Shown here: positions 22,303 through 33,096 of the stretch, piece after piece
Layout: the number at the start of each line of letters is the position of its first letter
Numbering within the stretch: position 1 is the first letter of the stretch
Origin: Litsea cubeba
Lineage: Eukaryota; Streptophyta; Magnoliopsida; Laurales; Lauraceae
Assembly (NCBI GenBank): GCA_012931725.1
Contig: CM022951.1
Location: 19,358,624-19,422,623 of the forward strand
DNA: 64,000 bases
Reading direction: 5' to 3'
Translations under genes and position numbers: made by a program
Notes under the pieces: model-generated
What the model was told of the DNA's origin: nothing
Databases searched by the model: none
What the model saw: the letters and a program-made list of their open reading frames with translations, nothing else

Positions 22303-24395
22303 ATGAAGGAAGACATGGAAGAAAACAACAATCAAATGGTGCCTTTTAATCAAAGCAGTAGTGGAAAGGTATGTTTCATTGGTATTTTTTATCATTTTTG
22401 TATCTTTTGTTATTTTTTTTTCTCGCCTGAAACTTGCAACCTCCCGATATGTACGGTATTTCAAAACCGAACATATACCATATGTTCGGAAGTACAAGAC
22501 CGAACATATGACATATGTTCGGACATATACATCCGAACATATAGAATATGTTCGGTCTTGTACTTCCGAACTTATAGTATATGTTCGGTCCTGAAAGTCC
22601 GTACATATAGTATATGTTCGGAAGTAAATATCCGGACAGTGATATTAATTTATATATTATACAGGTCTCTACGCAAGAAAGTCAGGTTGGATCGGACTTT
22701 GTCATGGATTATACCAGTGAGTTTATAACTCAAGAGGTAAGACCAACTGTGAATTTATTACTCAAATTATATTTATTTATTACTAAATTCGTATTAAATT
22801 TGTTTATTTATTATAGATATTTCACAGTCGCGATTCGTTGATCAGTTGGGCTCGTGGAGTAGGAAGGAAAAACGGATTTGTCATTGTGATAAAGGTTTCA
22901 AATGCTGCTCGAGTGGGTGTCAAAGCTAGAGTACTCCTTGCTTGCGAGAGAAGTGGACAATATAAACAAGAAGAGTGCCAAAAGCGAAAAATGATCAAAC
23001 AAATCGATTCAAAGAAATGTGGATGTCCTTTCGCACTAAAGGATAAAAAGTTAGACTCAAATGATGATTGGATGTTGGAGGTCATATGTGGTGTGCATAA
23101 CCATTCGGCCGCGGAATATTTAGAAGGGCATTCATTTGCAGGAAGATTATCAGAGGAGGAAACAAAGTTGCTGGTTGATATCTCGAAGAGCATGGTTAGA
23201 CCAAAAGAAATTTTGATTACGTTGAAACAAAGAAGTGAATTAAACGTAACCACAATGAAGACAATATACAAAGCACGCTACAGATATAAAGTTAATGAGC
23301 GGGGTGGAAGAAGTCAGATGTAACAACTACTTGGTAAGTTGGCAGAGCATGATTACATTGAATGGCATAAGAATTGTGAGGATAGCGAGATTGTAACTGA
23401 CTTAATTTGGACGCACCCAAAAAGTTTAGATTTATTGCGTGCATTTCCACATGTCTTGATAATGGACTGTACTTACAAGACCAATCGTTATCGCATGCCT
23501 CTTTTGGAGATTGTTGGAGTCACATCCACAGACATGACTTTTTCTGTATGCTTTGCATACCTTCATGCTGAACGTGAAGAAAATTATGCATGGGCACTAG
23601 GTGTATTGCGTTCTATTATTGGCGATGGTATTCTTCCCGATGTCATTGTGAAGGATAGAGAATTGTCACTCATGAACGCCATTAACAGAATATTCCCTGG
23701 TGCTACTCATTTATTATGCAAATGGCACATTAATAGAACCGTATTAGCGAGATGCAAGAAGTTGTTCGAAACGAAAGAAAAATGGGACAGGTTTATAATT
23801 ATGAGCTGGAATATGTTGGTGTCTTCATCCACAGAAGAGGAGTTTGGTGAACAACTCAATAAGCTAAATAATGAATTCAGCACGTACCCTGATGCACTCA
23901 ATTACGTGAAAGGTAGTTGGTTGGATGCTTACAAGGAGAGATTTTTCTCCACATGGACAGACAATTGTGTCCACTTTGGGAATACTACCTCGAACAGGTA
24001 ATTTTTAAAAAAATTACTTTATTTGATTTATGCTTATTAATTAATACAACTAACCTCTTAATAATCCTACGCAGGGCCGAGAGTTCATATGCACAGCTCA
24101 AGAGACAGCTTGGATCAAGTCAAGGAAATTTTGAAGCAGTTTGGTCTAAAATCCACAATTTGCTTGAGTTGCAGCATACCAGTATCAAAGCTTCATTTGA
24201 GAAAAGTAAGATAGTTGTGCAACATAATTTCAAGCCGACAGAATACAAAGAGCTTCGTGGTAATGTCTCTAAAAATGCACTTGAGAAAATCTTAACAGAA
24301 ACCAAGAGGCATATGAAAGGTGTTAATCTCAGGTTGTCACCTTTCCACAAAATCAGATACAATAATCTTATTGATGGAGTGGTAAGATGCAGTCA
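22303..24395 (+). pseudogene. MULE transposase (FAR1/WRKY-GCM1 + MULE DDE), four exons, broken
   Basis: Proposed exons: 22,303-22,368, 22,665-22,736, 22,817-23,997 and 24,075 to about 24,395, all with GT/AG borders and a continuous frame. Exon 3 begins IFHSRDSLISWARGVGRKNG. A zinc-binding segment (CGCPFALK ... WMLEVICGVHNH) fits the FAR1/WRKY-GCM1 DNA-binding domain. The MULE transposase core has LIMDCTYKTN with the first Asp, VIVKDRELSLMNAI with the second, and LLCKWHINRTV. An in-frame TAA at 23,321-23,323, between RSQM and QLLGKLAEHDYIEWH, breaks it; one base change from CAA would explain it. The C-terminal SWIM finger usual in the family is missing where the frame meets the PMD remnant. 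Inactive as it stands. Confidence 0.85.
22434..22640. repeat. Left palindrome array: five 23-bp boxes at exact 33-bp period
   Basis: Complete boxes of the form CCGAACATAT-n3-ATATGTTCGG start at 22,467, 22,500, 22,533, 22,566 and 22,599. Half-boxes in the same register flank them (22,456 end, 22,632 start). Spacers are exactly 10 bp; spacer AAGTACAAGA is the reverse complement of spacer TCTTGTACTT. The array lies inside transposase intron 1, about 475 bp from the left end. Likely roles are transposase-binding sites or a cruciform-forming region; both are inference. Confidence 0.95.
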
Positions 24396-24803
24396 CTAAG
24401 GGAGCCAATCTGGACCTCAAGACTAAATCTCTAAACCTGTCAGACTCATTCAGTTGCCACAAAGGCACTTTCTGCCCATGACTTAGACATTTCAGTGGTC
24501 CTCGATCCTGCATTCAACCATTAATATATTATTAAATAAATTAACAAATGAATAAAACTTTCATATGAAACAAGTGAAACACACCTGTTGAATCCAAATG
24601 TACCCAGTTATATGTGTATCAAAGCTGGTCAATAATGACCTATCTTGTGGCCCCGGGGCTGGTTGCTCTTCCATCTCTTGTTGTTGTTGTTCTTCAACCT
24701 CTTCCTCAGATACCTCTGGTTCTTCCACAACCTCTTATACTAGCTGACGTCGCTTCCTATTTGAAGCAGTAGGTCGCACCCTAGAAGAGCTTGGCCGCTC
24801 CAT
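24396..24803 (-). pseudogene. Plant mobile domain (PMD, MAIN-like) protein fragment
   Basis: On the minus strand, ATG at 24,803 opens MERPSSSRVRPTASNRKRRQ. An in-frame TAA after QLV is followed by an acidic, Gln-rich stretch and LLTSFDTHITGYIWIQQ. A 77-bp intron (24,508-24,584) joins this to DRGPLKCLSHGQKVPLWQLN and ...DRFRDLVLRSRLAPL. This matches the N-terminal part of the PMD in MAIN/MAIL proteins, which is shared with plant transposons. The rest of the domain is lost at about 24,396, where the gene abuts the transposase tail. The stop and truncation make it a pseudogene. The right palindrome array lies just upstream of its start. Confidence 0.7.
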
Positions 24804-24849
24804 TTATGAAATACGAAAGAAAAATTTTTTATTTGACTGCTGGATCTCT

Positions 24850-25012
24850 ATATGTACGGAGCTGAGTGTCCGAACATGTTACTTTTATTCGAAACTTTAT
24901 TTCCGTACAAAATTGATATATTCGGACATTAGTTTCCGAACATAACCAATTTGTTCGGACGTTGGCGTCCGAACATTTGCAGCCCATTCGGTAAACCAGA
25001 GACCGAACAGTC
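24850..25012. repeat. Right palindrome array: four 23-bp boxes at 33-bp period
   Basis: Boxes start at 24,870, 24,903, 24,936 and 24,969, each 23 bp with 10-bp spacers, and half-boxes flank them (ending 24,859 and starting 25,003). They are less perfect than on the left (for example CCGAACATAACCAATTTGTTCGG is one box, with mismatches). The array begins about 0.5 kb from the right end, mirroring the left one, and lies in the presumed promoter or leader of the PMD gene. Confidence 0.92.
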
Positions 25013-25561
25013 GCGATTTCTGAACCTAAAACCGCGACGATGGTGCTTCAAAGGCAACCCTAAAAACATTAAAAAATAGTAACATTGTTTATCAAAACTT
25101 ACATTGAATGAAAATCTATCCTAATAACAAGTTTTCATGGAAAAAAAGGTAATCTAAGATGGAAAAAATGGTAAAGAATAGATAGGAAAAAAGAAAAAAT
25201 GGTAATGTTGGAAGGATCCATTTACCTTTGGAAGAGAAGAATGTGTAGAGGAATAGGAACGCCGGTGGCATGCCGGAGAATCGCCAAAAAATCGATGATA
25301 CTGTCGGTGGAGTCTTCACTTTTGGTTTGTGTGTGGGAAGAAATGGATGGAGATGTGTGTGGGAAGAAGAAAGAGGGGAATGAAAATATGGGCAGTTTAG
25401 GAACTTTTGATGTGTGTGGAAAGAACTACTTTAATTTTTAAATTTTAGTAATGTGTGTGGAGAGGAATTGTGTGGGAAAAGAAAAAAATTGTGTGCCAAT
25501 AGCAGCACTCTTTATTTTCCTATTGGCTTCTCCAAGGTATATTTTTTGGGTTCCACCACTG

Positions 25562-27125
25562 TGCTCACAGTTAGCCATGGAGCTCACTGTAGAGGTCCAT
25601 GATAGAGTGTGAAGGGTTCACAGTCGACCTGGACGCACATTCCAGAATTTTGGATTCTTGAAATTTAGGACCCTTACCCCTAGACCCATTAACCTAATTA
25701 ATTAATGAATATGACTATGCATGTGGGACCCATATTGAACTATGAGAGTGGGTAGCGAGTTTCTGGGATGCTATTAATTTCAAGAGCACCAAATACTTAT
25801 AGCAAGCATCTTGGACCATGTAAACTATATGGGCCCTACATGAGTCCGATGACCCTAACCATAGGATGGTTATGGTTTAGAATCTATCCCTTGAACCATT
25901 AATCATATAATTAGAGACTTAGAGTAGGTTAGTAGGTCGGTACATTACATGACATGTGCATGTATCGGCTCTGCCCGGCAGTCTTATATTGTTTGGTTTC
26001 TTATGTAATGGACATGATATGGAATAGAATAAATTGTGGACTGTGGTTATGCTGTAGCAGAGTGGAGTCCATTTGGAGGTGTCCCGGGTTAGAGGATGGT
26101 TATCGGGAACTGCTCGGTTTATGGTTATGGCCATGCTCACGTGGAGTAGTTCCTCTTTGTTACTGCTCTATATATCTGTATGTTCGGTGGCGATGCCCTA
26201 TGAGATGCTAGCCGGGCACTTTGTCCATGTGTGTATAACATTTGACCCTTCGAGTTAGGCACCATTAGGCCAATTCAGCCTCCTCCCATGGTTAGGGCGC
26301 CTCCCCGTGGGGTATAGTTATGCATGCATATGTATTTTCCGTCTGTAGATTGGGTGGTGGACATATGCCACCATACCGGGTTACCGGGTTCGCCTGGGTT
26401 GCATTTATTCTAACCGGGTTTGCCTGAATTGCATTCATTCTGATAGCCTATATGTAGCATCATGTTGTTAGAGTATGTAGCTGGGGATACTTTCTTTACA
26501 TGATTCATATGGGTATTACTTATTCATACTTTATGCCTAGCTTCCTATTATTATTGCTCATATAATCTTTTATGTCTCGATTCCCTATTGATGCATGTTA
26601 TATTGGTACTCACATTTATTTAGCTGCCAGATTCTCGTAATCTGACAGTACTAAATTTAGTGCTTAGGTACAAATGCCCCCATTGAGAGGGAGGTTCCGC
26701 CAGATGATGGATATATTGGGTGGACCGCGGGCAACGTAGCATGAGTTGTCGAGGCCAGCGCTAGAGAGCCACACATATATAGCCCCTTGGATTTTTTAAA
26801 TTTTGGAGTTCACACTTTTTATTATGGTGGCCCTAGTTGTTTATGGGCCTTCAACCTTAAGACATCTGTCACTCTATTTGAACTTGTACACATTTTTTGT
26901 TGCTTCCGCTCTATTATTATATGTGGCATATATTTTACCATCTAGCCTGATTGTATGAGTTAATGCTTCTGCAAATAAATCATGGTGACTAATCATCATT
27001 CATAATCTCCCCACATATTTCGATCCACCCTGAATTGAGGCCATAATAGTAATTAAAGGGAATTGTTTTTAATTGACCCCGATTCTCACACCCTTGGGAT
27101 AGGGTTAGGATCCAACCCCATGACA
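25562..27125 (+). mobile_element. Long LTR family B, copy 1, right segment
   Basis: Matches 33,110-34,538 in order: TTGAAATTTAGGACCC, the AAGAGCACCAAAT segment, the CCGGGTTCGCCTGGGT and TTTGCCTGAATTGCATTC repeats, GTGCTTAGGTAC, GAGGTTCCGCC, and CTCACACCCTTGGGAT. It ends with CCCCATGACA, a drifted form of the GGGGCGTGACA end. No PBS follows, so it is a solo or truncated LTR. Confidence 0.75.
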
Positions 27126-27639
27126 GAATCATTTGCTTCTCTTTGAGCAAGGATCATTTTCCCTTGTGTGATAGCCTTTTATCTTAGGCTGCTTTTCATG
27201 GTTCATGTCAGCAGATTGCTACACCAGATTTCCTGCCTTGGTCTCAAATCTGGTTCAAGAATAAGGAGCTCCCCTTGTCAAGCTAAGTCTAGATTTGACC
27301 AAGTTGGAAGGTTGAGTGTGGCTGCGTGTAAGGTCTCAAGCCTTTATTAGAGGGGGTTAGTCACTAATCACTAGGATTTAGGGTGCTTAATTGGGTTTAG
27401 TTGCCTAAGCACTAGGATTAGTGGTGTGTGGTGCATTAGGTAGTGGGTCATGCATATCATACTTACTTGTACCCACCTTGGCCTGATGGCCCAAGGCACT
27501 TTCATTATGAGCCCATACCCATTTGCCAAGGACTTTTTTGTAAACTCGATCCCTAACAACTTGGCCTTATGTGAAAAATTCCTAAAAGAAAACCCCCTTC
27601 TAAACCTTAAAGCCCCATGTCCCCATTTCATTAATTTAA
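27126..27639. other. No gene seen; possibly the left part of LTR B copy 2
   Basis: No domain or repeat end was recognised. It precedes the LTR-B leader homology. Whether it belongs to the LTR could be settled only by comparison with other genomic copies. Confidence 0.4.
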
Positions 27640-28483
27640 TTCCTTCTCTTCACTACAACCTCTCTACTCCTTCTCCCCCATTTCTCCACCAACCAAGCTA
27701 GGGCTTCTAAGAGTTTCCAGTGCTTTCCCCAAAGGCCCAAGAGTCTCCCCATCATCTCCTTCATCTTCTTCCTTTCTCATTCTCATCAATAGGTAAGCAA
27801 ACCCTCTCTCCAAACTCATGTAGTTTGCTTCTTTCCACACTGTGAGCATGCATTGGTGATTTAGTGGGTTTTCCCTTTCATTTTGGCATGTAGGAAGTGG
27901 GTTCTTTACTTGGTTTGAAGTGGGGAGGTGTGAAGAACAAGGTTTGGGGTAACCCTAGGCTCTAAGAAACGGATTTTTCCTCAACTAAGCCAAAGCAAGT
28001 ATATAGACATGATTAATGGTGTAGGCATGTTTATTTGGTTAAGTCTAATGCTTTAAATGTACTAACCTTCTCTATCATGTGCATTTATGATATTTGGGTT
28101 GGTGGGTGTGAATTTAAAATGCATTAATGGTGGATAGTTACATAAGACAAAATTGATAAAAATATTTGATTCATTCCATTGTGGTTATACTCCTCTCTTG
28201 TTAAGTTTCGTTGACTAACTCATTAGTTTGTTACTAGTTGATAGATATGTAGTTGCATAGGTTTGGGTTTCATTTCATCATTGTCATATGAATATCAAGG
28301 TCCCTTGTTCCCACTGGATAGGCGATTTGATCCGATCATATGATGGGGGCACATGGGCGACCTTAATGGTCCGGTCCCTTTGTGGGTGCGGCCCATCTGG
28401 GTCCACCATCTAGCCAACCCATGCATGGGAGGCGTGAGTCCCCATTTCATTAAATCTGGGAACAGTTGTTCCTCACCCTTGGT
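27640..28483 (+). mobile_element. Long LTR family B, copy 2, left segment
   Basis: Carries the pyrimidine-rich leader, donor-like AATAGGTAAGC (27,790), acceptor-like GGCATGTAG (27,893) and ACTTGGTTTGAAGTGGGG, all matched at 20,520-20,880. It is cut at 28,483 by solo LTR C, whose TSD TTGGT sits here. Confidence 0.65.
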
Positions 28484-28994
28484 TGTACGACCCTGGCCCC
28501 TAATTTTCGTGATTAGTGTGTTTTTAGCTATAAGTTAGTTCTCTAAGTTAGATTTGAGCCTAATCGAGTTTGTTTGTGGTTTAGAATAGTTTCCTATAAC
28601 TCTGGAAATTTTTTAGAGCCGTTGGACCCAGTATGGCAACCCGGGGATGCCTTGGGTTGCACGTGTTAGCATGGCGGGATTGTTCTTAATTTTGAAAATT
28701 TCCAATTTTGGTTTTTTTTATAGGTCAAATTAGCCCCAACAATTTTTGTTTTTAGCCCGAACCCATTCAAAACTCAAAAAATCATTTTTTCAGTCCTATG
28801 GGCAAAACAACCTTTTCACATTGAAATCTAAGCCCAAATTTTAAAATTTCAGAACCATGTCAAAAATATACTTTTTGAAAACTAGATTTCATGAGGATCA
28901 TTTTAGTCTTCTTTGTCGATTTCATTCGAGGCCCAGAAAGCCCAGTTTCAAGCCCATGAAGAACTATTAGTTGTGGGCCCCACTCATGACTTTG

Positions 28995-29001
28995 TATATA
29001 A
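28995..29001 (+). promoter_or_regulatory. TATA box of LTR C
   Basis: TATATAA in TTTGTATATAAGCTG is followed about 30 bases later by the start of a CT-rich leader, as expected for an LTR U3/R border. The TRIM inserted about 70 bases downstream of it, in the leader. Confidence 0.6.
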
Positions 29002-29072
29002 GCTGTCCACCCTCTTTCTTCCTCATTTCTCCAACGTGCAGTAGCAGAGACTCAGCTGAGCTCCTTCCTCTT

Positions 29073-29466
29073 TGTAGGATCTTACACCCCATTGAGCAAC
29101 CACTTATCTCAAAACCAATTGGTGATGGGAAATGGCACAGTAACAGTTTTATAGTGAGGGCGAGGGCTTTACTACAATTATGACCGCTCAGAAACGAGGG
29201 TGAACGTTGACCTCAGCAGTCCCTCCCTCAACGGGACACCCGCTGTGACTCCTGCTGTGCAACTCGCAAAACGTGTGTCCTGTGACTCAAACACCCGACC
29301 TACTAGACTTTGATACCACTTGTAGGATCTTACACCCCATTGAGCTACCAGTTATCCCAAAACCAGTTGGTGATGGGATATGGCACAACAACGGTTTTAT
29401 AGTATGGATTCGGGCTCGACTATAATTATAACTGCTTAGAAACGAGGGTAGACGTTGACCTCAACA
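29073..29466 (-). mobile_element. TRIM (terminal-repeat retrotransposon in miniature), 394 bp
   Basis: Two direct 146-bp LTRs (29,073-29,218 and 29,321-29,466) flank a 102-bp interior, with a perfect CTCTT TSD (29,068-29,072 and 29,467-29,471). Read on the minus strand, LTRs run TGTTGAGGTC...GATCCTACA. The PBS TGGTATCAAAGTC (complement of 29,306-29,318) lies two bases after the 5' LTR, and a purine tract GAGGGAGGGAC (29,219-29,229) precedes the 3' LTR. The LTRs differ at about 23 positions by eye, so the insertion is old. It has no coding capacity and needs proteins from other elements. The LTR does not show the 5S-rRNA-like sequence of Cassandra. Confidence 0.93.
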
Positions 29467-32400
29467 CTCTTCTTCCCTTGCTCATTTCTCTCTCAAATCC
29501 CTACCAACCTCTTGCCATTTGGAAGTCTAAGTATGCTATCTTCTTCCCCACCTTCCAAGCTCTCTCTAGATGCCATTTTTATGCAAAACAAAGCTGGGCG
29601 CAACCCTCTTATTTAGCTATTCCTTTCTGGTTGGACCACCTACAGGTAGGCAACCCCTTTCTCTCTTCTATAATTCGAATCTATAGCCCTTTTATGCCCC
29701 ACAACCCAACATGCAAACCCCCATTTTCATTCCTTCTCATTTTCTCTTTTATGGGTGTTCTAAGATGGGAATTTTGGGTTTTTGTAATAGGTGTTTCCAG
29801 CTGCAGGGAGTGATTTTAGAGTGTGATTTGGGACCATTTGAACCAAGGCAAGTGACTGATTTGGGTAATTTGATGTGCATGTTAATGGTCTGAAATTGTC
29901 AAAGTTATGCTATATGTTTTATCTGGCTTTATGTCTAATTTTTCTTCTCAGTTATAGCTGCTCATGTGACTAAATTTGGTGCCCAATTAGCATGAGTTTC
30001 AGCTGTTTTTTCTCCCTCATAAATCCCCTCTAAATAGTACCAAATGCCCCAAGGCAGTGGCTGGAATTGGGGGAGAAAAGGACCAGCAAACTGCACTCTG
30101 AAGTCCTAGTTGTCCAGCAGATTTCTGTTGAAATCTTTGGGCCCTTTTGGATAGGTTTTCAGCCCATTTCTTCCTTGTATCTGGTCCAGATTTTTAAGTT
30201 TCTTTTAACCTTGATTTGTGCCCTTAAATATGTACTTTGATTTGCCTCATTTAGTTGACCCCAACATGTTTTAAATTGGCCAAAAATCATGGACTATTTT
30301 ACTAGTTTAATGTATTGGTGACAAGACTTGTTTGGAAATCATTACCAACCAGCCTTAGAATGAATGATAGATGGGTAACCATGTTGTGGCCTTTAATTAA
30401 ACTATGATTTGTGTCAATTGGTGGACCCTAAACACGTTCTCAAATGACCATCTTTGGGTGTCTTAATCGGGTTTTTGTTTAATAGGTATACTAAGGCCTA
30501 ATGTGTGAGATCTAGGAGTGATCTTGGAGTGCTAGAGGCCAAGGCAAGTGATCCTTTTAGCTTTCCTAGTGCATGCTTTGTTTGGATGTATCTTTAATTT
30601 CAAAATGTTTTAATCTCTTGTCTAATTTGCATTGGTATTAATATTAACAAGGTTGAATGCCTTTTGGATTCTAATTTGATCTTGCTTGCACATGTTTCTT
30701 ATATTGCTTTGAAAAACCTCCATTTAGCTAAGCATGAAAATCTTGTTTTGTTACAAATCTACTTGTTTTGAATGGTTTTATTGAGAATTATTGATGTTTG
30801 GAGAATGGAGGAGTTTGGGGGATGTTGAATTGATTAAAAATTGGTCCCTTTGGGGAGCTTACAGGTTCTGTATGTGAATGGATTTGACAAGGAATGAAAG
30901 GAAGTGAAATGGGAGGAAGATTGAAGGAAAAATGATTAGAAATGCAACTGCCCGCACGGGGGGTGGGGGGGTTACCTGGCGGTTAGCCGTCTGGTGACCG
31001 TAACAGCAAACTAATTTCTCTCAGGGTGAAGTCAGTTAGCTGGTCGGCTAGCCGACTGCTGACCGATAGCTGACTGACTGTGCAGAAACGATAGATTTTT
31101 GAAGAGTTTTGATGAGGATGAAAACTATAATATGATTAAGGGCTTTTAACTTGATAGTGTACATTTGAAATCTGAAATGTCTTTTAACTTCGGGGGCACC
31201 AATTCATTTTTAAATTTCAACATTTGGGTTTCAAATACACAAGGGTCAAGTGGTGGGCCCTAGCATATGTTTGAGAAGTCCGTTTTGAAAACCTTATGGT
31301 TGATGTGGAGGGCATCGGTTTGCAATAGTTTGGATTTGTAAAGGTTTTGACTGGAAAAAGGCATTGGTTCGCAAAGGCTTTGACTTAGTGTCAAGTGTAG
31401 ATTTCATGTGGTTCGCCACATCGTGTGTGCCTGTTGATAGGGCTACTCTTTTCTTGTGCTCTCGTGTGTGGCTATTTTCAGTGTGCAGAGTAGTCCCTTA
31501 TCAATTCAAGAATATAGTTGTGATTTGTAAAGCTTCTAGTGGATTTTCGTGTCAGCACCACTCAGCTTGGACTACCTTGTAGGTATCCGGCGTGGGTCCT
31601 TAAATACTTCGTGCCAGTTACAACTTGGAATTTGTGCGTGCGTGTTTAGCCGATTCCACGGTGGGACTCTTGTGTGATGCCCAGCTATACTGGGTTACTA
31701 TAATTATATGATCGTGTGCTCCCTTCACTTCGTGTGACGGAAAATATTATCTTGCGTGATCCTGTCACTTCATGTGACAGGAGATATTATCGTGAGTGCT
31801 CCTGTCACTTTGGTGATGGAGAATATAGCTTTGTGTGGTTGCCATCCACTCAGTCAGTTTTATTACCAAGGTTTCTATCTTGTACATGGATTTCAATATT
31901 CTTATCTTGCAAGCTTTGTATGATTTCTATGGGACTTTCAAACGTGCTTTGGTATTGAAAAATGGATTTACTAATCATGCTAGTTTCGTTTCATATATCG
32001 TTCATGGACTTTCATTCTCTTGACAAGTATATTGTTCATGCATTGTTTTAAACCCTGTAAACCTGTTTTAAATTCAGTAAATCGTTTCAGATATTGTTTC
32101 TTTTAAACTTTAATTTTATATATGCTCATGCCTAAATTGATCACCTGCCAGACCATCGTGTCTGATACACTATACTTTGGTGCCTTAGGTAGCAGGTTCT
32201 CATCTTGAGCTACTACGTGTACAGATGGTTGTAGAGCCACGAGTTCTGCATGTTTGTTGTATCAAAGATGTCATGTAGACGTCGTGCCAGACTCCGGAGT
32301 TACGTTACACACTTGGGTAGCATTTGTCCTTAACTGATTATGTTGTACGGCTTTTGTTAACTCTTTTTCCTTGGGATTGTAACTAATGCACTTGTTAATT

Positions 32401-32724
32401 TATAATTTGAATATGCTTGGGTAATGATCAGCCTGTTACGGTCAGCTCTGGATATTTTGAAATCATAATTTATTCCAATCTGAGTATGAGCAATTTTATG
32501 ACAGCTTTATGTTGACAGGTTGAGTGCGACACGGAATCCGATGGCCACGGGCTCCGGGTCGCAACGCCAAGTAAGCTTCTGCGAAATGTTCTTGATGTGT
32601 TTGGAAATTTTATCTTCCTCACACACGCGGAGCCTGGGGAAATCAAAGATTTTAATTATTACCAAAATTGCACTCCCCGAGATCGGACCGCTGCAGGAGT
32701 CTGATTTTGGGGCGTGACATTGGT

Positions 32725-33096
32725 TGTGTCATGTGACGACCTTATAAATTCATAACAACCCTCCCTTCTTGAAATAACTACAACAAGCCAATGGTTGATT
32801 ATGTAGTATTGTTAGGTATCATATGGGATTTCTTCCATGGCCCACCATCCATGTAGCTCAAGGATGAGGTGTGAAAGAGTCCCAAGTATGAGATATGAGT
32901 TATGTCCACACCTTTTAGGAACATGTGGTTCCTTTTGGATTTCTAACCCAGCCACTTACTTTATACTAAACACAACAACCCCTTTGAATTATTTAATGAT
33001 TCTTTTTCTCCCCTTAATGATTGTGTGGAATCATATGATATCTTTAGGAATATCCAAATCAACCTGTTGCCTGAAACTAGATTAATCTACTATTTA
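32725..33096. other. No gene seen; probable interior of LTR B copy 2
   Basis: It lies between the right TSD of solo LTR C and the stretch clearly matching LTR B copy 1. Nothing else is recognisable. Confidence 0.4.

Larger units (their letters stand above)
21959..25508 (+). mobile_element. Mutator-like element (MULE), complete ends
   Basis: Perfect 22-bp inverted ends begin GAGTGCTGCTATTGGCACAC at both termini (21,959 on plus, 25,508 on minus), and similarity continues to about 35 bp. The flanks carry TTTATTTT as an 8-bp direct repeat (21,951-21,958 and 25,511-25,518; the element end abuts both). The interior holds a MULE transposase pseudogene (plus) and a PMD pseudogene (minus) pointing at each other, and two palindrome arrays at comparable distances from the ends. 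The two genes meet near 24,396, where both are cut short. This suggests an internal deletion and a non-autonomous copy. Confidence 0.92.
21792..25561. mobile_element. Small GTGGCGGAGCCA-type repeat, split by the MULE
   Basis: The left end GGTGGCAGAACTAAGG and the right end (minus strand CAGTGGTGGAACCC) resemble the inverted ends of a common plant repeat. Without the MULE (21,959-25,508) the element is about 0.2 kb and contains the poly-C tract. The assignment is by motif recall. Confidence 0.4.
28484..32719 (+). mobile_element. Solo LTR, family C (Del/Tekay-like), 4.2 kb
   Basis: Starts TGTACGACCCTGGCCCC and ends GATTTTGGGGCGTGACA. A perfect 5-bp TSD, TTGGT, flanks it (28,479-28,483 and 32,720-32,724). 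No PBS or coding region follows, so it is a solo LTR. Removing the nested TRIM leaves about 3.8 kb. A TATA box (28,995-29,001) precedes a pyrimidine-rich leader with a donor-like ACAGGTAGGC at 29,645, so the promoter, transcript start and leader can be placed. Apparent open frames are not credible genes. Confidence 0.9.

Noticed and set aside
22434..22640. Regular 33-bp array resembling a CRISPR
   Set aside because: The repeats are palindromes with short, related spacers inside a plant transposon. There are no unique spacers, leader or cas genes.
22201..22728. Open frames through the palindrome array (both strands)
   Set aside because: The repeated TVRxYxICS-type peptides are just translations of the 33-bp repeat, which is intronic. 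Splice borders and homology support the four-exon transposase instead.
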